DNA of 42,454 bases from Gaiellales bacterium (GCA_036273515.1 DASUHM010000064.1:1-42454), one strand, 5' to 3'; shown: positions 7,816-15,550, numbered from the stretch's first letter. Notes: a model not told the origin generated them from the sequence alone. Numbers and translations are program-made.

Positions 7816-8205
7816 CTACGATCCGCCGGACGAGTACTTGCTCGGGCACTTCGTGAGCAGCGAGTCGGGCTGCGCCACGAACACCCCCTTCTCGAGCCGG
7901 CCGGTGACGATCACGCGGCGCGAGGTCTTGAAGGCGTCCGGAACCGAACCCCGGTACGACACGTCCACCGTCTGGGCGGACGACTCGTCGCGGAGCACGA
8001 ACCGCATCGGGTCGGAGGTGCGCGATGCACGCACGACCGTGCCGGTCAGGGTGACCTGCTTCTGGGCGGCTCCGTCGGTGTCGCTGCGGAGCTGCGCGAC
8101 GCTGACGAGCAGCGTCCCCGAGTTGAAGAGCGCCTGGTAGGCAAGGAAGACGGCGAGAAGCGATCCCACCACGAGTGCGACGACCAGGCGCGGACGCGGG
8201 GACAT
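7816..8205 (-). CDS. ccmE: Haem chaperone CcmE, CXXXY type
   Basis: A 129-residue protein with one N-terminal TM anchor (LVVALVVGSLLAVFLAYQAL) and an OB-fold periplasmic domain (QVTLTGTVVRASR, RFVLRDESSAQTVDVSYRG, VIVTGRLEKGVFVA). CcmE holds haem covalently before CcmF attaches it to apocytochrome c. In most bacteria the haem-binding residue is His in an HxxxY motif; here the site reads KCPSKY, a Cys in CXXXY, as reported for archaeal and Desulfovibrio System I* proteins. TAACCT lies 7 nt before the ATG, so the operon transcript is probably leaderless. It is the first gene of ccmE-ccmF-ccmI-like-pspA-pspAA. Confidence 0.9.
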   Translation of the reverse strand: MSPRPRLVVALVVGSLLAVFLAYQALFNSGTLLVSVAQLRSDTDGAAQKQVTLTGTVVRASRTSDPMRFVLRDESSAQTVDVSYRGSVPDAFKTSRRVIVTGRLEKGVFVAQPDSLLTKCPSKYSSGGS

Positions 8206-8251
8206 GCGAATCAGGTTACCACCGGCCCGTTGCAGACCAGGCTGGCTGGGG

Positions 8252-8359
8252 AGACGGTTGCTTCCACGCCCCCGCGCGCCGGGACGTCAGGCCGTTGATG
8301 GAGGTTCGGGTCGCCGGTGGGGCTGCGGTTGCCCCACAGGGGCGTGGAAGCAATCGTCT
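8252..8359. repeat. Short inverted-repeat element, copy A
   Basis: The 21-bp ends (8252-8272 and 8339-8359) are inverted copies with one mismatch, sharing TTGCTTCCACGCCCC. The 66-bp interior is GC-rich. The right end reaches into the stop codon of the gene at 8358-8579. A second, diverged copy lies at 11001-11089, with similar ends and a shared GGTTCGG(A/G)TCG inside. The size and ends fit a MITE- or REP-like element or a long bidirectional terminator hairpin. No transposase is present. Confidence 0.6.
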
Positions 8360-8579
8360 ACGCGGCGCGATCGGGGACGCGGTAGCCCAGATCGAGGCAG
8401 AGCTGGCCACGGCGGGTCTCACGAAGTGCATCGGTGTAGCCCTGCCCATAGGCCGCGCGCAGGAACCAGCCCAGAAGCTCGGGATCGACCCGTGAGGGGT
8501 CGACCTCGAAGATCTCTGCCCAAAGATCGGCCAGGCGAAGGTCGATGGCCATCGCCAGCTCGTGCTTGCGTTCATCCAT
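8358..8579 (-). CDS. Small conserved-looking protein, unknown function
   Basis: A 73-residue acidic/helical protein starting MDERKHELAMAIDLRLADLW, with an aromatic middle (LLGWFLRAAYGQGYTDAL) and ending RVPDRAA. ATG 8579 has GGGGGA just upstream. Its TAG stop (8358-8360) lies at the edge of inverted-repeat element A, so the element may have supplied the present end of the gene. No known family is recognised. Longer frames upstream of this ATG are probably non-coding because they run antisense to the SIMPL gene. Confidence 0.6.
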   Translation of the reverse strand: MDERKHELAMAIDLRLADLWAEIFEVDPSRVDPELLGWFLRAAYGQGYTDALRETRRGQLCLDLGYRVPDRAA

Positions 8580-8684
8580 TCCCCCAAATGCTAGGACCGG
8601 GGTCGGACGGACAACGGGAACCGGCGGACCTTGGCGGTGGTCAAACCCGGTGCAAATGCCATGAATCGGCTCGAGGAGACCGCC

Positions 8685-9413
8685 ATGACCGACCCCCGCC
8701 AGCTCATCGTGACCGCCGCCGTCGCCGTGCTCGCGATCGCCGGCTACCAGGCCCTGCACGATACGTCGCGTGCCCCCGCCGCCCCCGCCGCCCACACCCC
8801 GGGCGGCGTCCTGCAGCCGTACATGCGCTTCACCGGCAGCGGCAACGTCACCATGCACCCCGACCGCGGCACGATCTCGTTCTCGACCCACGGCACCGGC
8901 GCCACGCTCGCCGATGCCCAGGCCGCCGCCAGCAGGACGATGAACCTCCTGATCGCGAAGCTGCGCTCGGACGGTGTCGCCCGCAGCGACATGCGCACCG
9001 ACGGCGTCGGCGGCGACGCGCAGCCGGTGAACGGCGACTTCAGTGCCGACCAGAGCCTGACGGTCACGGTGCGCAACCTGTCCACGACCGGGCGCCTGCT
9101 GGCCGACGGGGCGGCGACGGGCGCGCAATCGGACTACGGGGTCGACTTCTCGATCGGAAACCAGCACCACGCCTACGACGCGGCGCTGCGCTCCGCCATC
9201 GCCGACGCCCGGTCGAAGGCCGACGCGGCGGCCGCGGCCGCCGGCCTGCACGTGAGCGGAGTGGTCTCGGTCGACGAGTCACAGCAGCAGCCGTTCTACG
9301 ACCGTGAGCTGAGCTACGCGCCGGCCGCCGTCAAGGCACTCGGGGTGCCGATCAGGCGCGGCACGCAGAAGGTGAGCGCCCAGGTGACGGTCGTCTTCTC
9401 GTACTCCGGGTGA
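8685..9413 (+). CDS. Secreted or anchored SIMPL-domain (DUF541) protein
   Basis: A 242-residue protein. GAGGAG lies 8 nt before ATG 8685, so this start is preferred over upstream ATG 8661. An N-terminal hydrophobic helix (LIVTAAVAVLAIAGYQAL) serves as signal or anchor, then an Ala/Pro linker. The domain begins FTGSGNVTMHPDRGTISFS and includes the SKADAAAAAAGLHVSGVVSV helix-strand found in SIMPL proteins, ending in a beta strand (QVTVVFSY). SIMPL proteins form oligomeric channel-like shells in the cell envelope; the role here is unknown. Confidence 0.8.
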   Translation: MTDPRQLIVTAAVAVLAIAGYQALHDTSRAPAAPAAHTPGGVLQPYMRFTGSGNVTMHPDRGTISFSTHGTGATLADAQAAASRTMNLLIAKLRSDGVARSDMRTDGVGGDAQPVNGDFSADQSLTVTVRNLSTTGRLLADGAATGAQSDYGVDFSIGNQHHAYDAALRSAIADARSKADAAAAAAGLHVSGVVSVDESQQQPFYDRELSYAPAAVKALGVPIRRGTQKVSAQVTVVFSYSG

Positions 9414-9422
9414 GGGCGGATG

Positions 9423-9653
9423 TCAGCGCGGCGCGTCGCTCTCGGCGGCGCGCCGGCGGGCTTCCGCCGCGCAGCCGGGGCACAGGTACTGCTCCTCGTC
9501 GCCGTCGATCGGGTCGCGCTCCCACCGCTCCGGCGGCGTCGCCGAGTCGCCGCCGTGGCGCACCTCGACTCCGCCGCACACGCAGCGGTAAACCGCGCAC
9601 AGGTACGGATACGGGGCGTCGATCAGCTCGTACGTCACTCCCATCACGAACAT
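9423..9653 (-). CDS. Small putative zinc-ribbon protein
   Basis: About 76 residues starting MFVMGVTYELIDAPYPYLC (ATG 9653; ATG 9644 is also possible). Four to five cysteines appear as C-x6-C-x-C and a late CPGC (YLCPGCAAEARRR), suggesting one bound zinc. No family is recognised. It is convergent with the SIMPL gene, 9 bp apart. Confidence 0.55.
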   Translation of the reverse strand: MFVMGVTYELIDAPYPYLCAVYRCVCGGVEVRHGGDSATPPERWERDPIDGDEEQYLCPGCAAEARRRAAESDAPR

Positions 9654-9857
9654 GGTCGCACCCCGGGCGGCCGGCGGCAAGCCCTGCGATCACGGTGAAC
9701 CGATCCGCCCGCGCGAGCGAACCCGGTGTAAGGGGCAAGGTGCACAAGGATGTCTCCAGATCGTTACCTGTCCCTAACCGGAAGCTGATGGCGTCCTGTC
9801 ACAATGTGGGAAATCCCGTGTAGACGCCGACCGGCGTATGGGGTACGTTGCGGTGGT

Positions 9858-9887
9858 ATGGAGGTGCGGTGGAGCAGGTGCAGATGA
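9858..9887 (+). CDS. Possible 9-codon leader ORF coupled to the next gene
   Basis: ATG 9858 opens a short frame (MEVRWSRCR) whose TGA overlaps ATG 9884 as ATGA. TACGTT at 9844-9849 is 8 nt before it, placing a plausible transcript start near the ATG. This would be a leaderless leader peptide translationally coupled to the basic protein at 9884. The evidence is spacing only. Confidence 0.3.
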   Translation: MEVRWSRCR

Positions 9888-10039
9888 AAGAGGATTTGAC
9901 AGCGCTCCGGCAGCGCGTCGTCAGTGAGCTCGCGGCCATCGACGTCGTGGTGTGGCCCCGCCGCAAGCGCACGCGGAGGGAGCGGATCACCCGCTTCCTG
10001 ACCCACCGCGCCCGCAAGGCGCGCCGCATCATCTCCTGA
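9884..10039 (+). CDS. Small very basic protein, unknown function
   Basis: Fifty-one residues from ATG 9884 (GGAG at 9871-9874), or 56 from GTG 9869. The first half is helical and amphipathic (MKEDLTALRQRVVSELAAI). The second half is Arg/Lys-rich (PRRKRTRRERITRFLTHRARKARR), suggesting nucleic-acid or membrane binding. No family is recognised. It is convergent with the methyltransferase gene. Confidence 0.5.
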   Translation: MKEDLTALRQRVVSELAAIDVVVWPRRKRTRRERITRFLTHRARKARRIIS

Positions 10040-10045
10040 CGGGCA

Positions 10046-10813
10046 TCAGCGCCGCGCGCTGACGATCACCATCGCCCGCGGCAGCCGCAGGCCGGTCTCG
10101 GCGTGGAACGGCGCGAGCCGGCGGGCGAGGACGTCCACCACCCGCGCGCGCTCGTCGGGCGTGATCGCGGCGTCGAGCCGGGTGTAGTGCCCGATCCTCG
10201 CGACCAGCCCGCGCCAGTGGGCCTCGGCGTCGGCGGCGGGCACATCGTCCCGTAGGACCTGGCCCCGGACGCCGGCCAGCCCGGCACCCCGGTGCAGGTC
10301 GGCGAGCTCCGCGGCGTCGCCGAGCCGCCCGAACGCCCGCGCGAACGCCGCCCGCTCGGAGCCGAGCGCCTCCGCCACCGCCGCCCGCGGCTCCCCGAAC
10401 CACGGGTTCTCCTCGATCCGCGCCCAGACGGCGGTGACGACGGGCCCGCCGGGAGCCGTCACCCGGGCCGCCTCGCGCAGGGTCGCGAGCGGATCGTGGG
10501 CGATCATCAGCGACAGGCGGCTCGTAACCGCCCCGAACGCCGCGTCGGCGAACGCGAAGGGCTCGTTCATGTCGCCGCGAACGAATGTCAGCCCGACCCC
10601 CGCCTCGGCGGCCCGCTCACGCGCGGCGGCGAGCTGTCGCTCGTTCGTGTCGATCCCGGCCGCGGCCGCCCCGCGGCGCGCGAGCTCGATCGTCAGCCGG
10701 CCGCTGCCGCAGCCGACATCGAGGGCCGATTCCGGCCTTCCGGCGGCTTCCAGCACCTCGGCGACGCCGAACGGCAGCCCGGTCGCCACATCTTCACCAC
10801 CCCGACACCGCAA
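10046..10813 (-). CDS. Class I SAM-dependent methyltransferase
   Basis: A 255-residue product when started at TTG 10813, which has AGGAGG exactly 7 nt upstream. GTG 10819 is too close to that site, and the longer frame upstream is antisense to other features. Motif I is LDVGCGSGRLTIELARRG, followed by the acidic residue at the end of strand 2 (GIDTNERQL), FVRGDM for motif II, and a motif III/IV region with HDPLATLREAARVTAPGG. This fits a ubiquinone/menaquinone-type or UbiE-like small-molecule methyltransferase; the substrate is unknown. Confidence 0.8.
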   Translation of the reverse strand: MRCRGGEDVATGLPFGVAEVLEAAGRPESALDVGCGSGRLTIELARRGAAAAGIDTNERQLAAARERAAEAGVGLTFVRGDMNEPFAFADAAFGAVTSRLSLMIAHDPLATLREAARVTAPGGPVVTAVWARIEENPWFGEPRAAVAEALGSERAAFARAFGRLGDAAELADLHRGAGLAGVRGQVLRDDVPAADAEAHWRGLVARIGHYTRLDAAITPDERARVVDVLARRLAPFHAETGLRLPRAMVIVSARR

Positions 10814-10875
10814 TTTCACCCCTCCTGGCGCGGTCGCCCGCCATCCTAGGGGTGACGCACGGAAGAGGGGGACGA

Positions 10876-11001
10876 ATGTTCCTGGTGTGGATCGCAGGAG
10901 CCTGGCTGGGCGCGAACGTCGCCGTGGTCGCACTGCTGGTCGCGCTCTCCGAGCGCGGGCGGCGGCGCCACCCGGCGCTTCCGCCCACCACGGCGAGCTA
11001 A
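10876..11001 (+). CDS. Single-pass membrane microprotein
   Basis: Forty-one residues: one TM helix (VWIAGAWLGANVAVVALLVAL) and a short basic tail (SERGRRRHPALPPTTAS). AGAGGGGG precedes the ATG by about 5 nt. The stop codon TAA (10999-11001) touches inverted-repeat element B. No homology is recognised, but the start signal and the helix make it credible. Confidence 0.5.
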   Translation: MFLVWIAGAWLGANVAVVALLVALSERGRRRHPALPPTTAS

Positions 11002-11089
11002 GGCGATTGATTCCACGCCCCCGCCGGCCTGGCCGCCATGCCGCTGGGCGGGGGTTCGGATCGTGGTGGTGCCGTGGGATCAATCACCT
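11001..11089. repeat. Short inverted-repeat element, copy B
   Basis: The ends (11001-11019 and 11071-11089) are 19-bp inverted copies with three mismatches. They share GATTGATTCCACGCC with the ends of the element at 8252-8359. Like copy A, it begins exactly at the stop codon of a small gene. Its other end abuts a truncated antiporter reading frame. Confidence 0.55.
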
Positions 11090-11214
11090 GCCTCGCCCGC
11101 GCATCCTCTATCTCGGTCGTCGTGCTCTCGGCCATCATGCCGACGGCGATCGCCCAGCGCCTCTTCTCGCCGCGCGAGCCGGCCATGCCCGCGGCGGTCG
11201 CGCAGGAGACGTAG
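11089..11214 (+). pseudogene. C-terminal remnant of a cation:proton antiporter
   Basis: An open frame ending at TAG 11212-11214 reads ISVVVLSAIMPTAIAQRLF followed by SPREPAMPAAVAQET. This closely recalls the last TM helix and tail of CPA2-type Na+(K+)/H+ antiporters. Upstream the frame enters inverted-repeat element B with no start or further TM segments, so only the 3' end of the gene survives. Confidence 0.45.
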
Positions 11215-11221
11215 CGGGCGC

Positions 11222-11866
11222 TCAGCCGGGCGGCGGGCAGCGCTCGGCGCGGTAGCGCCCGGCCAGCTCGCGGTCGCCGGCCGGCACGAGCTCGGCCAGC
11301 TGGACGAGGAGCGTGTCGAGCTCCGGCAGCATCGAGCTCCCGGGCATCCGGTCGTGGAAGAGGTCGATCATGCGGCCGTAGTACCAGAGCTGGCTGGCCG
11401 CGCCGTGCTTGAACACCATCCAGAAGCGCTCGTCGCCGCGGACGGCGTCGCGGACGGTCGCGCGCAGGTTCGAGAGCTTGTCGGCCATCGAGACGCGCAG
11501 GAGCGGCTCGCGCAGGTCACCGTCGGCCTCGGCGAGATGCTCGAGGTGCGCGCACTTGCGCCCCCACCAGTCGCCCTTCGGCTCACCGTCCTCGGAGATC
11601 GCGTCGCTGCAGCCCTCGACGATCGTTGCGACGCGCATGCCGAACCGCTGGCGGATGTCGTTCAGCCGCGGCCGGCCGCCGCGATCCTCGACGGCGTCGT
11701 GGAGCAGCGCCGCGATCGCCTCGTCCTCGTCCCCGCCGCCTTCGAGCACGAGCGACGCGACGCCGAGCAGGTGGGCCATGTACGGGACGCCCGAGCCCTT
11801 GCGCACCTGATCGGCGTGCACCACCCGCGCATACGCCATCGCCTCGTCGAACCTGGGGCCGAGCAT
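11222..11866 (-). CDS. HD-domain phosphohydrolase, RelA/SpoT-hydrolase (MESH1)-like
   Basis: A 214-residue protein built on an HD domain: HADQVRKGSGVPYMAHLLGVA supplies the first metal His, ALLHDAVED is the HD pair plus the ED motif of ppGpp hydrolases, and SMADKLSNLRA is the downstream Asp segment. No synthetase, TGS or ACT domains follow, so it is at most a stand-alone hydrolase of (p)ppGpp or a similar nucleotide. TAGCGT stands 7 nt before the ATG, suggesting a leaderless transcript. Catalytic residues appear intact; the true substrate is inferred. Confidence 0.8.
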   Translation of the reverse strand: MLGPRFDEAMAYARVVHADQVRKGSGVPYMAHLLGVASLVLEGGGDEDEAIAALLHDAVEDRGGRPRLNDIRQRFGMRVATIVEGCSDAISEDGEPKGDWWGRKCAHLEHLAEADGDLREPLLRVSMADKLSNLRATVRDAVRGDERFWMVFKHGAASQLWYYGRMIDLFHDRMPGSSMLPELDTLLVQLAELVPAGDRELAGRYRAERCPPPG

Positions 11867-11892
11867 GACGGGAACGCTAGATGACCGCGCGG

Positions 11893-12183
11893 TCAGCGCG
11901 TGCGCGCGAACCGCTGCACGGCCTGGAGCAGCTCGCGCGTCTTCTCCTCGGCCTCCTCGCGGCTGCCGGAGGCCAGGGCGCCGGCCACGCAGTGGTTCGC
12001 GTGCTCCTCGAGCAGCTTCTGGGCGACGGTCTCGAGCGCGGTCGAGACGGCGCCGATCTGCGTCAGGATGTCGATGCAGTAGCGCTCGTCCTCGACCATC
12101 TTCTCGATCCCCCGCACCTGCCCCTCGATCCGGTGCAGGCGCGTGATCAGCGCATCCTTGTCGCTCACGTAGCCGTAGGTCAC
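11893..12183 (-). CDS. csoR: Copper-sensing repressor CsoR
   Basis: A 96-residue all-helical protein of the CsoR/RcnR family. The Cu(I) ligands are visible as Cys in [12 protein letters not shown] and His/Cys in [12 protein letters not shown] (the C-H-C set). [14 protein letters not shown] is the conserved DNA-facing helix. Its start overlaps the copA stop by 4 nt, so repressor and pump come from one transcript. It very likely binds the palindrome at 14307-14323 and releases it when copper is bound. Confidence 0.93.
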   Translation of the reverse strand: MTYGYVSDKDALITRLHRIEGQVRGIEKMVEDERYCIDILTQIGAVSTALETVAQKLLEEHANHCVAGALASGSREEAEEKTRELLQAVQRFARTR

Positions 12184-14315
12184 GCGCCTGCCTCCCCCGG
12201 GCGGGCCGCGCGGACGCCGCGATAGCGGCGCAGGCGCAGCGAGTTGCCGACGACGAACAGGCTCGACATCGCCATCGCCGCAGCGGCGATCACGGGGCTC
12301 AGCAGCCCGGCCGCGGCCAGTGGGATCGCGGCGACGTTGTAGGCGAACGCCCAGAAAAGGTTCGACCGGATGGTGCGCAGCGTGCGGCGGGCCAGGCCGA
12401 TCGCATCGACGGCGCTGCGCAGGTCGCCGGACACGAGCGTCAGGTCGCTCGCCTCGATCGCGACGTCCGTGCCCGTGCCGATGGCCAGACCGAGGTCGGC
12501 CTGGGCCAGGGCCGGCGCGTCGTTCACGCCGTCGCCCACCATGGCGACGACCTCGCCGGCCGCCTGGAGGCGGCGGATCTCCGAGACCTTCCCCTCCGGG
12601 GAGACGCCGGCGACGACCCGGTCGATGCCGACGTCACGGGCGACCCGCTGGGCCGCATCCTCCGTGTCGCCCGTCAGCAGGACGGGCACGAGGCCCATGC
12701 GGCGCAGCTGCGCCACCGCCTCGGCGCTGGTCGGCTTCACGGCGTCACGGACGGCCAGCTCGGCGCGAGGCTCGCCGTCCCACGAGACGGTGATCGCGCT
12801 CGCGCCGCGTCCGACCTCGACGGCGTGGCCCTCCACGGTGCCGCGCACGCCCGTGCCCGGGACGTTCAGGAAGTCGCGCACCGGCGGCAGGTCGCCCGTC
12901 TCGGCCCGGGCCGCCGCGGCGACCGCGCGCCCGATCGGGTGCTCGGATGCCGCCTCGACCGCGCCGGCGAGTCGCAGGACGTCGGCCCGGCCGGCCCCGT
13001 TCAGCAGCGACACGCCGGCGAGCTCGATGCGGCCCTGGGTGACGGTGCCCGTCTTGTCGAGCACGATCGTGCCGATGCGGCGGGTGCGCTCGAGGATCTC
13101 GGGGCCCCGGATGAGGACGCCGAGCTGTGCACCACGGCCGGTTCCCACCATCAGCGCGGTCGGCGTCGCCAGGCCGAGCGCGCACGGGCAGGCGATGATC
13201 AGGACGGCGACCGCGGCGGTGAACGCGTCGGAGGGCGATGCGCCGGCGAGCAGCCAGCCGGCCAGGGTCGCGACGGCGATGACCATGACGACCGGCACGA
13301 AGATTGCGGAGACGCGGTCGGCCAGCCGCTGCGCCGGCGCCTTGCCCGACTGGGCCTCGTCGACCAGCGCGGCGATGCGAGCGAGCGCCGTGTCGGCGCC
13401 GACGCGGGTCGCGCGGACGACCAGGCGTCCGTGCGCGTTCACCGTGGCGCCGGTGACGCCGTCGCCCGGGCCGACCTCGACCGGGATCGGCTCGCCCGTC
13501 AGCATCGAGATGTCGACGGCAGAGCGGCCGTCCTCGACCACGCCGTCGGTCGCCACCTTCTCCCCCGGCCCGACCACGAACCGGTCGCCGAGGGCGAGCG
13601 CCTCGATCGGGACGAGCTCCTCGCGGCCGTCGCGCAGGACGCGGACGTCGTGCGCGCCGAGCTCGAGCAGGCGCCGGATGGCGTCGCCCGAACGCCGCTT
13701 GGCGCCGGCCTCGAGCAGTCGGCCGACCAGGATGAACGTCGTAACGACGGCGGCGACCTCGAAGTACGTGTCGGCGGCGAGCCCGGCGACGAGGACGACG
13801 ACCGACCACGACCAGGCCGCCAGCGTGCCAAGGGTGATCAGGGTGTCCATCTGGGCGACGCCGTGGCGGGCGCTCTGAAGCGTCGAGCGGTGGATGCCCC
13901 ATCCCGAGTAGAAGACGACGGGCGTCGAGAGCGCGAGCGCGACCCACTCCCAGCCCGAGAAGTGCAGCGCGGAGATCATGCCGATCAGCGCGACGGGAAC
14001 GGTCAGCGCGACGGCGACGGCCAGACGGCGGCGCAGGACGGCGGCCGGCTCGTCGTCGTGGTGGTGATGGCCGCCGGCGTGCTCATGCGCCGCCTCGTGG
14101 GCGGCGTAGCCGGCCGACTCGACGGCGCCGACCAGTCGCTCGACCTCGACGTCGGGCGGGCAGCGCACGGTCGCCTGCTCGGTCAGGTAGTTGACGCTGG
14201 CGGAGACGCCTTCGACCTTGTTCAGGCCGCGCTCGACGCGGGCCGCGCACGAGGCGCAGTGCATCCCGTCGATGCGGAGGCGTACCTCACGCTCGGTGTC
14301 CGCTGAATACCCCAC
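12180..14315 (-). CDS. copA: Cu(I)-exporting P1B-type ATPase CopA
   Basis: A 711-residue copper pump. In order: one heavy-metal-associated domain (GMHCASC), a His-rich linker ([13 protein letters not shown]), TM helices, the actuator loop (MLTGEP), CPC in [15 protein letters not shown], the phosphorylation site DKTGT, SEHPIG in the nucleotide domain, and [14 protein letters not shown]. All catalytic motifs are intact. GTG 14315 is the only usable start that keeps the whole HMA domain. It lies inside the operator palindrome, 6 nt after the -10 box TAGCAT, so the mRNA should be leaderless. csoR follows in the same operon. Confidence 0.95.
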   Translation of the reverse strand: MGYSADTEREVRLRIDGMHCASCAARVERGLNKVEGVSASVNYLTEQATVRCPPDVEVERLVGAVESAGYAAHEAAHEHAGGHHHHDDEPAAVLRRRLAVAVALTVPVALIGMISALHFSGWEWVALALSTPVVFYSGWGIHRSTLQSARHGVAQMDTLITLGTLAAWSWSVVVLVAGLAADTYFEVAAVVTTFILVGRLLEAGAKRRSGDAIRRLLELGAHDVRVLRDGREELVPIEALALGDRFVVGPGEKVATDGVVEDGRSAVDISMLTGEPIPVEVGPGDGVTGATVNAHGRLVVRATRVGADTALARIAALVDEAQSGKAPAQRLADRVSAIFVPVVMVIAVATLAGWLLAGASPSDAFTAAVAVLIIACPCALGLATPTALMVGTGRGAQLGVLIRGPEILERTRRIGTIVLDKTGTVTQGRIELAGVSLLNGAGRADVLRLAGAVEAASEHPIGRAVAAAARAETGDLPPVRDFLNVPGTGVRGTVEGHAVEVGRGASAITVSWDGEPRAELAVRDAVKPTSAEAVAQLRRMGLVPVLLTGDTEDAAQRVARDVGIDRVVAGVSPEGKVSEIRRLQAAGEVVAMVGDGVNDAPALAQADLGLAIGTGTDVAIEASDLTLVSGDLRSAVDAIGLARRTLRTIRSNLFWAFAYNVAAIPLAAAGLLSPVIAAAAMAMSSLFVVGNSLRLRRYRGVRAARPGEAGA

Positions 14316-14327
14316 AGGGGTATGCTA
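14307..14327 (-). promoter_or_regulatory. copA-csoR promoter and CsoR-type operator
   Basis: ATACCCCACAGGGGTAT (14307-14323) is a perfect 7-bp palindrome around ACA, matching the G/C-run palindromes bound by CsoR proteins. On the minus strand TAGCAT (14327-14322) is the -10 box, and GTG (14315-14313) lies 6 nt downstream. Repressor binding would cover both the transcription start and the start codon. Confidence 0.8.
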
Positions 14328-14348
14328 GCACCCGCTCGCCCAACCGTC

Positions 14349-15350
14349 TCACGCCGGATCGCGCACGAGCTCCATCGTCGAGCAGTGGATTCCGCCGCCG
14401 CCCTTCTGGATCTCGTCGTAGGGGATGGCGATGGCCTCCATGCCGCGCCGCTCGAGCAGCTCCCGGGTGCGCGGGTAGCGGTCGCACATGAGGATCCGGC
14501 CCGGGGCGAGCGCGAGCGAGTTGATCGCCCACTCCTCGCCCTCGGGGCACGGGATCGGCTCGATCCCGAGCGCGCGCATGCGGTCGAGGAACCAGTACGG
14601 CAGGCCGTTCACCTCGACGAGCGCCGCCTCGGGCGAGAGCATCCCCAGGTGGCCGTCGAGGTGGATCGACCAACCCACCATCGGGACGACGATCAGCTCG
14701 ATGCCGAGGTCGGCGAGCGCCTCGCGCGGCTGCCGCGCCCCCTCGTCGTTGCACCGGATCGACGTGCCGTAGGCGGCGACGCCGGGGCGCAGCTTGACCA
14801 GGCTGCCGCCCTCGACGAGGCCGGTGCCCGTGATCGTGCGCAGGATCGGCATGCCCGCCGCGGCGACTGCACGGGTGACGAGCGGCTCTTCGCCGCGCCG
14901 CATCGCCGGCGCCATCCGCCCGATGATCGCCCCGCCGGGAACGGTCATGAGCGGGTCGCGGGTGTAGATCGGCCGGGTCAGGTGCGGCGGCCCGTCGCCC
15001 TCGACGAAGACCACCTCGACGCCCTCGGCACGGAGCGCGTCGATGAGCCCGCGGTGCTGCGTGGCAGCCTTGTCGAGATCGGGCTCCTCGCGCGACTCCC
15101 AATACCAGCCGCCGTCCGGGTCGACGAGAGCTCCGGCCGCCTCGTTCCAGGCGTCGCCGCGGACTCGAGCCCACTCGCCGCGCGGTTCGCGGACGAGCAC
15201 CACGCGCAGGCGGCCGACCTCGTCGCTCGCGCCCCAGCGCCGGCCCCACACCCGCTCGAGCTCGCCCGGATCGTCGAACGGCGGCTCGGGCACGGCCGGA
15301 CACAGGCTCAGGTGGTAGCCGAACGGCTGGCGAACGGTGGTGTCGGACAC
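14349..15350 (-). CDS. Arginine deiminase/amidinotransferase-family protein (DDAH-like)
   Basis: A 333-residue protein of the guanidino-group-modifying fold. Conserved elements: TRDPLMTVPGGAIIGRM, EGGSLVKLRPG, the catalytic-His region SIHLDGHLGML, and the C-terminal nucleophile in GGGGIHCSTMEL. This suggests an arginine deiminase, dimethylarginine hydrolase or amidinotransferase. The N-terminal part (REPRGEWARVR) is less typical. GTG 15350 has GGAGGGAGC upstream. No other arginine genes are nearby, so the substrate is uncertain. Confidence 0.8.
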   Translation of the reverse strand: MSDTTVRQPFGYHLSLCPAVPEPPFDDPGELERVWGRRWGASDEVGRLRVVLVREPRGEWARVRGDAWNEAAGALVDPDGGWYWESREEPDLDKAATQHRGLIDALRAEGVEVVFVEGDGPPHLTRPIYTRDPLMTVPGGAIIGRMAPAMRRGEEPLVTRAVAAAGMPILRTITGTGLVEGGSLVKLRPGVAAYGTSIRCNDEGARQPREALADLGIELIVVPMVGWSIHLDGHLGMLSPEAALVEVNGLPYWFLDRMRALGIEPIPCPEGEEWAINSLALAPGRILMCDRYPRTRELLERRGMEAIAIPYDEIQKGGGGIHCSTMELVRDPA

Positions 15351-15433
15351 GGACAGCTCCCTCCTCGACGGCGGGTCGAGGATCGCCCCGGGTGCCGCCC
15401 GGTGTCAAGCTGGTAGGGTGTTCCGACCGCCGC

Positions 15434-15506
15434 GCGGACGTAGCTCAGCTGGTAGAGCGTTGGCTTCCCAAGCCAAAGGTCGCGGGTTCGAGACCCGTCG
15501 TCCGCT
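15434..15506 (+). tRNA. tRNA-Gly (anticodon CCC)
   Basis: The acceptor stem GCGGACG/CGTCCGC, a D arm (GCTCAGCTGGTAGAGC), an anticodon stem TTGGC/GCCAA with loop TTCCCAA, and a T arm with GGTTCGAGACC all fold. The discriminator is T 15506; CCA is not encoded. The anticodon CCC reads GGG. Confidence 0.95.
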
Positions 15507-15550
15507 CCTCCTCGCCGTTCCGTCCGACCGCACGGAGCCTGCACCGCCGG

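Noticed and set aside
5793-7856. 687-codon open frame on the plus strand
   Set aside because: It lies opposite ccmF, with Arg/Gln/His-rich sequence and no family features.
8580-9251. Upstream extension of the small minus-strand gene at 8358-8579
   Set aside because: The extension is antisense to the SIMPL gene; the ribosome site supports ATG 8579.
9824-9837. ACGCCG-AC-CGGCGT palindrome as an operator
   Set aside because: It is short and common in this GC-rich DNA, with no second site.
12825-14306. 493-codon frame opposite copA
   Set aside because: Low-complexity Arg/Asp/Gly composition; copA is unambiguous on the other strand.
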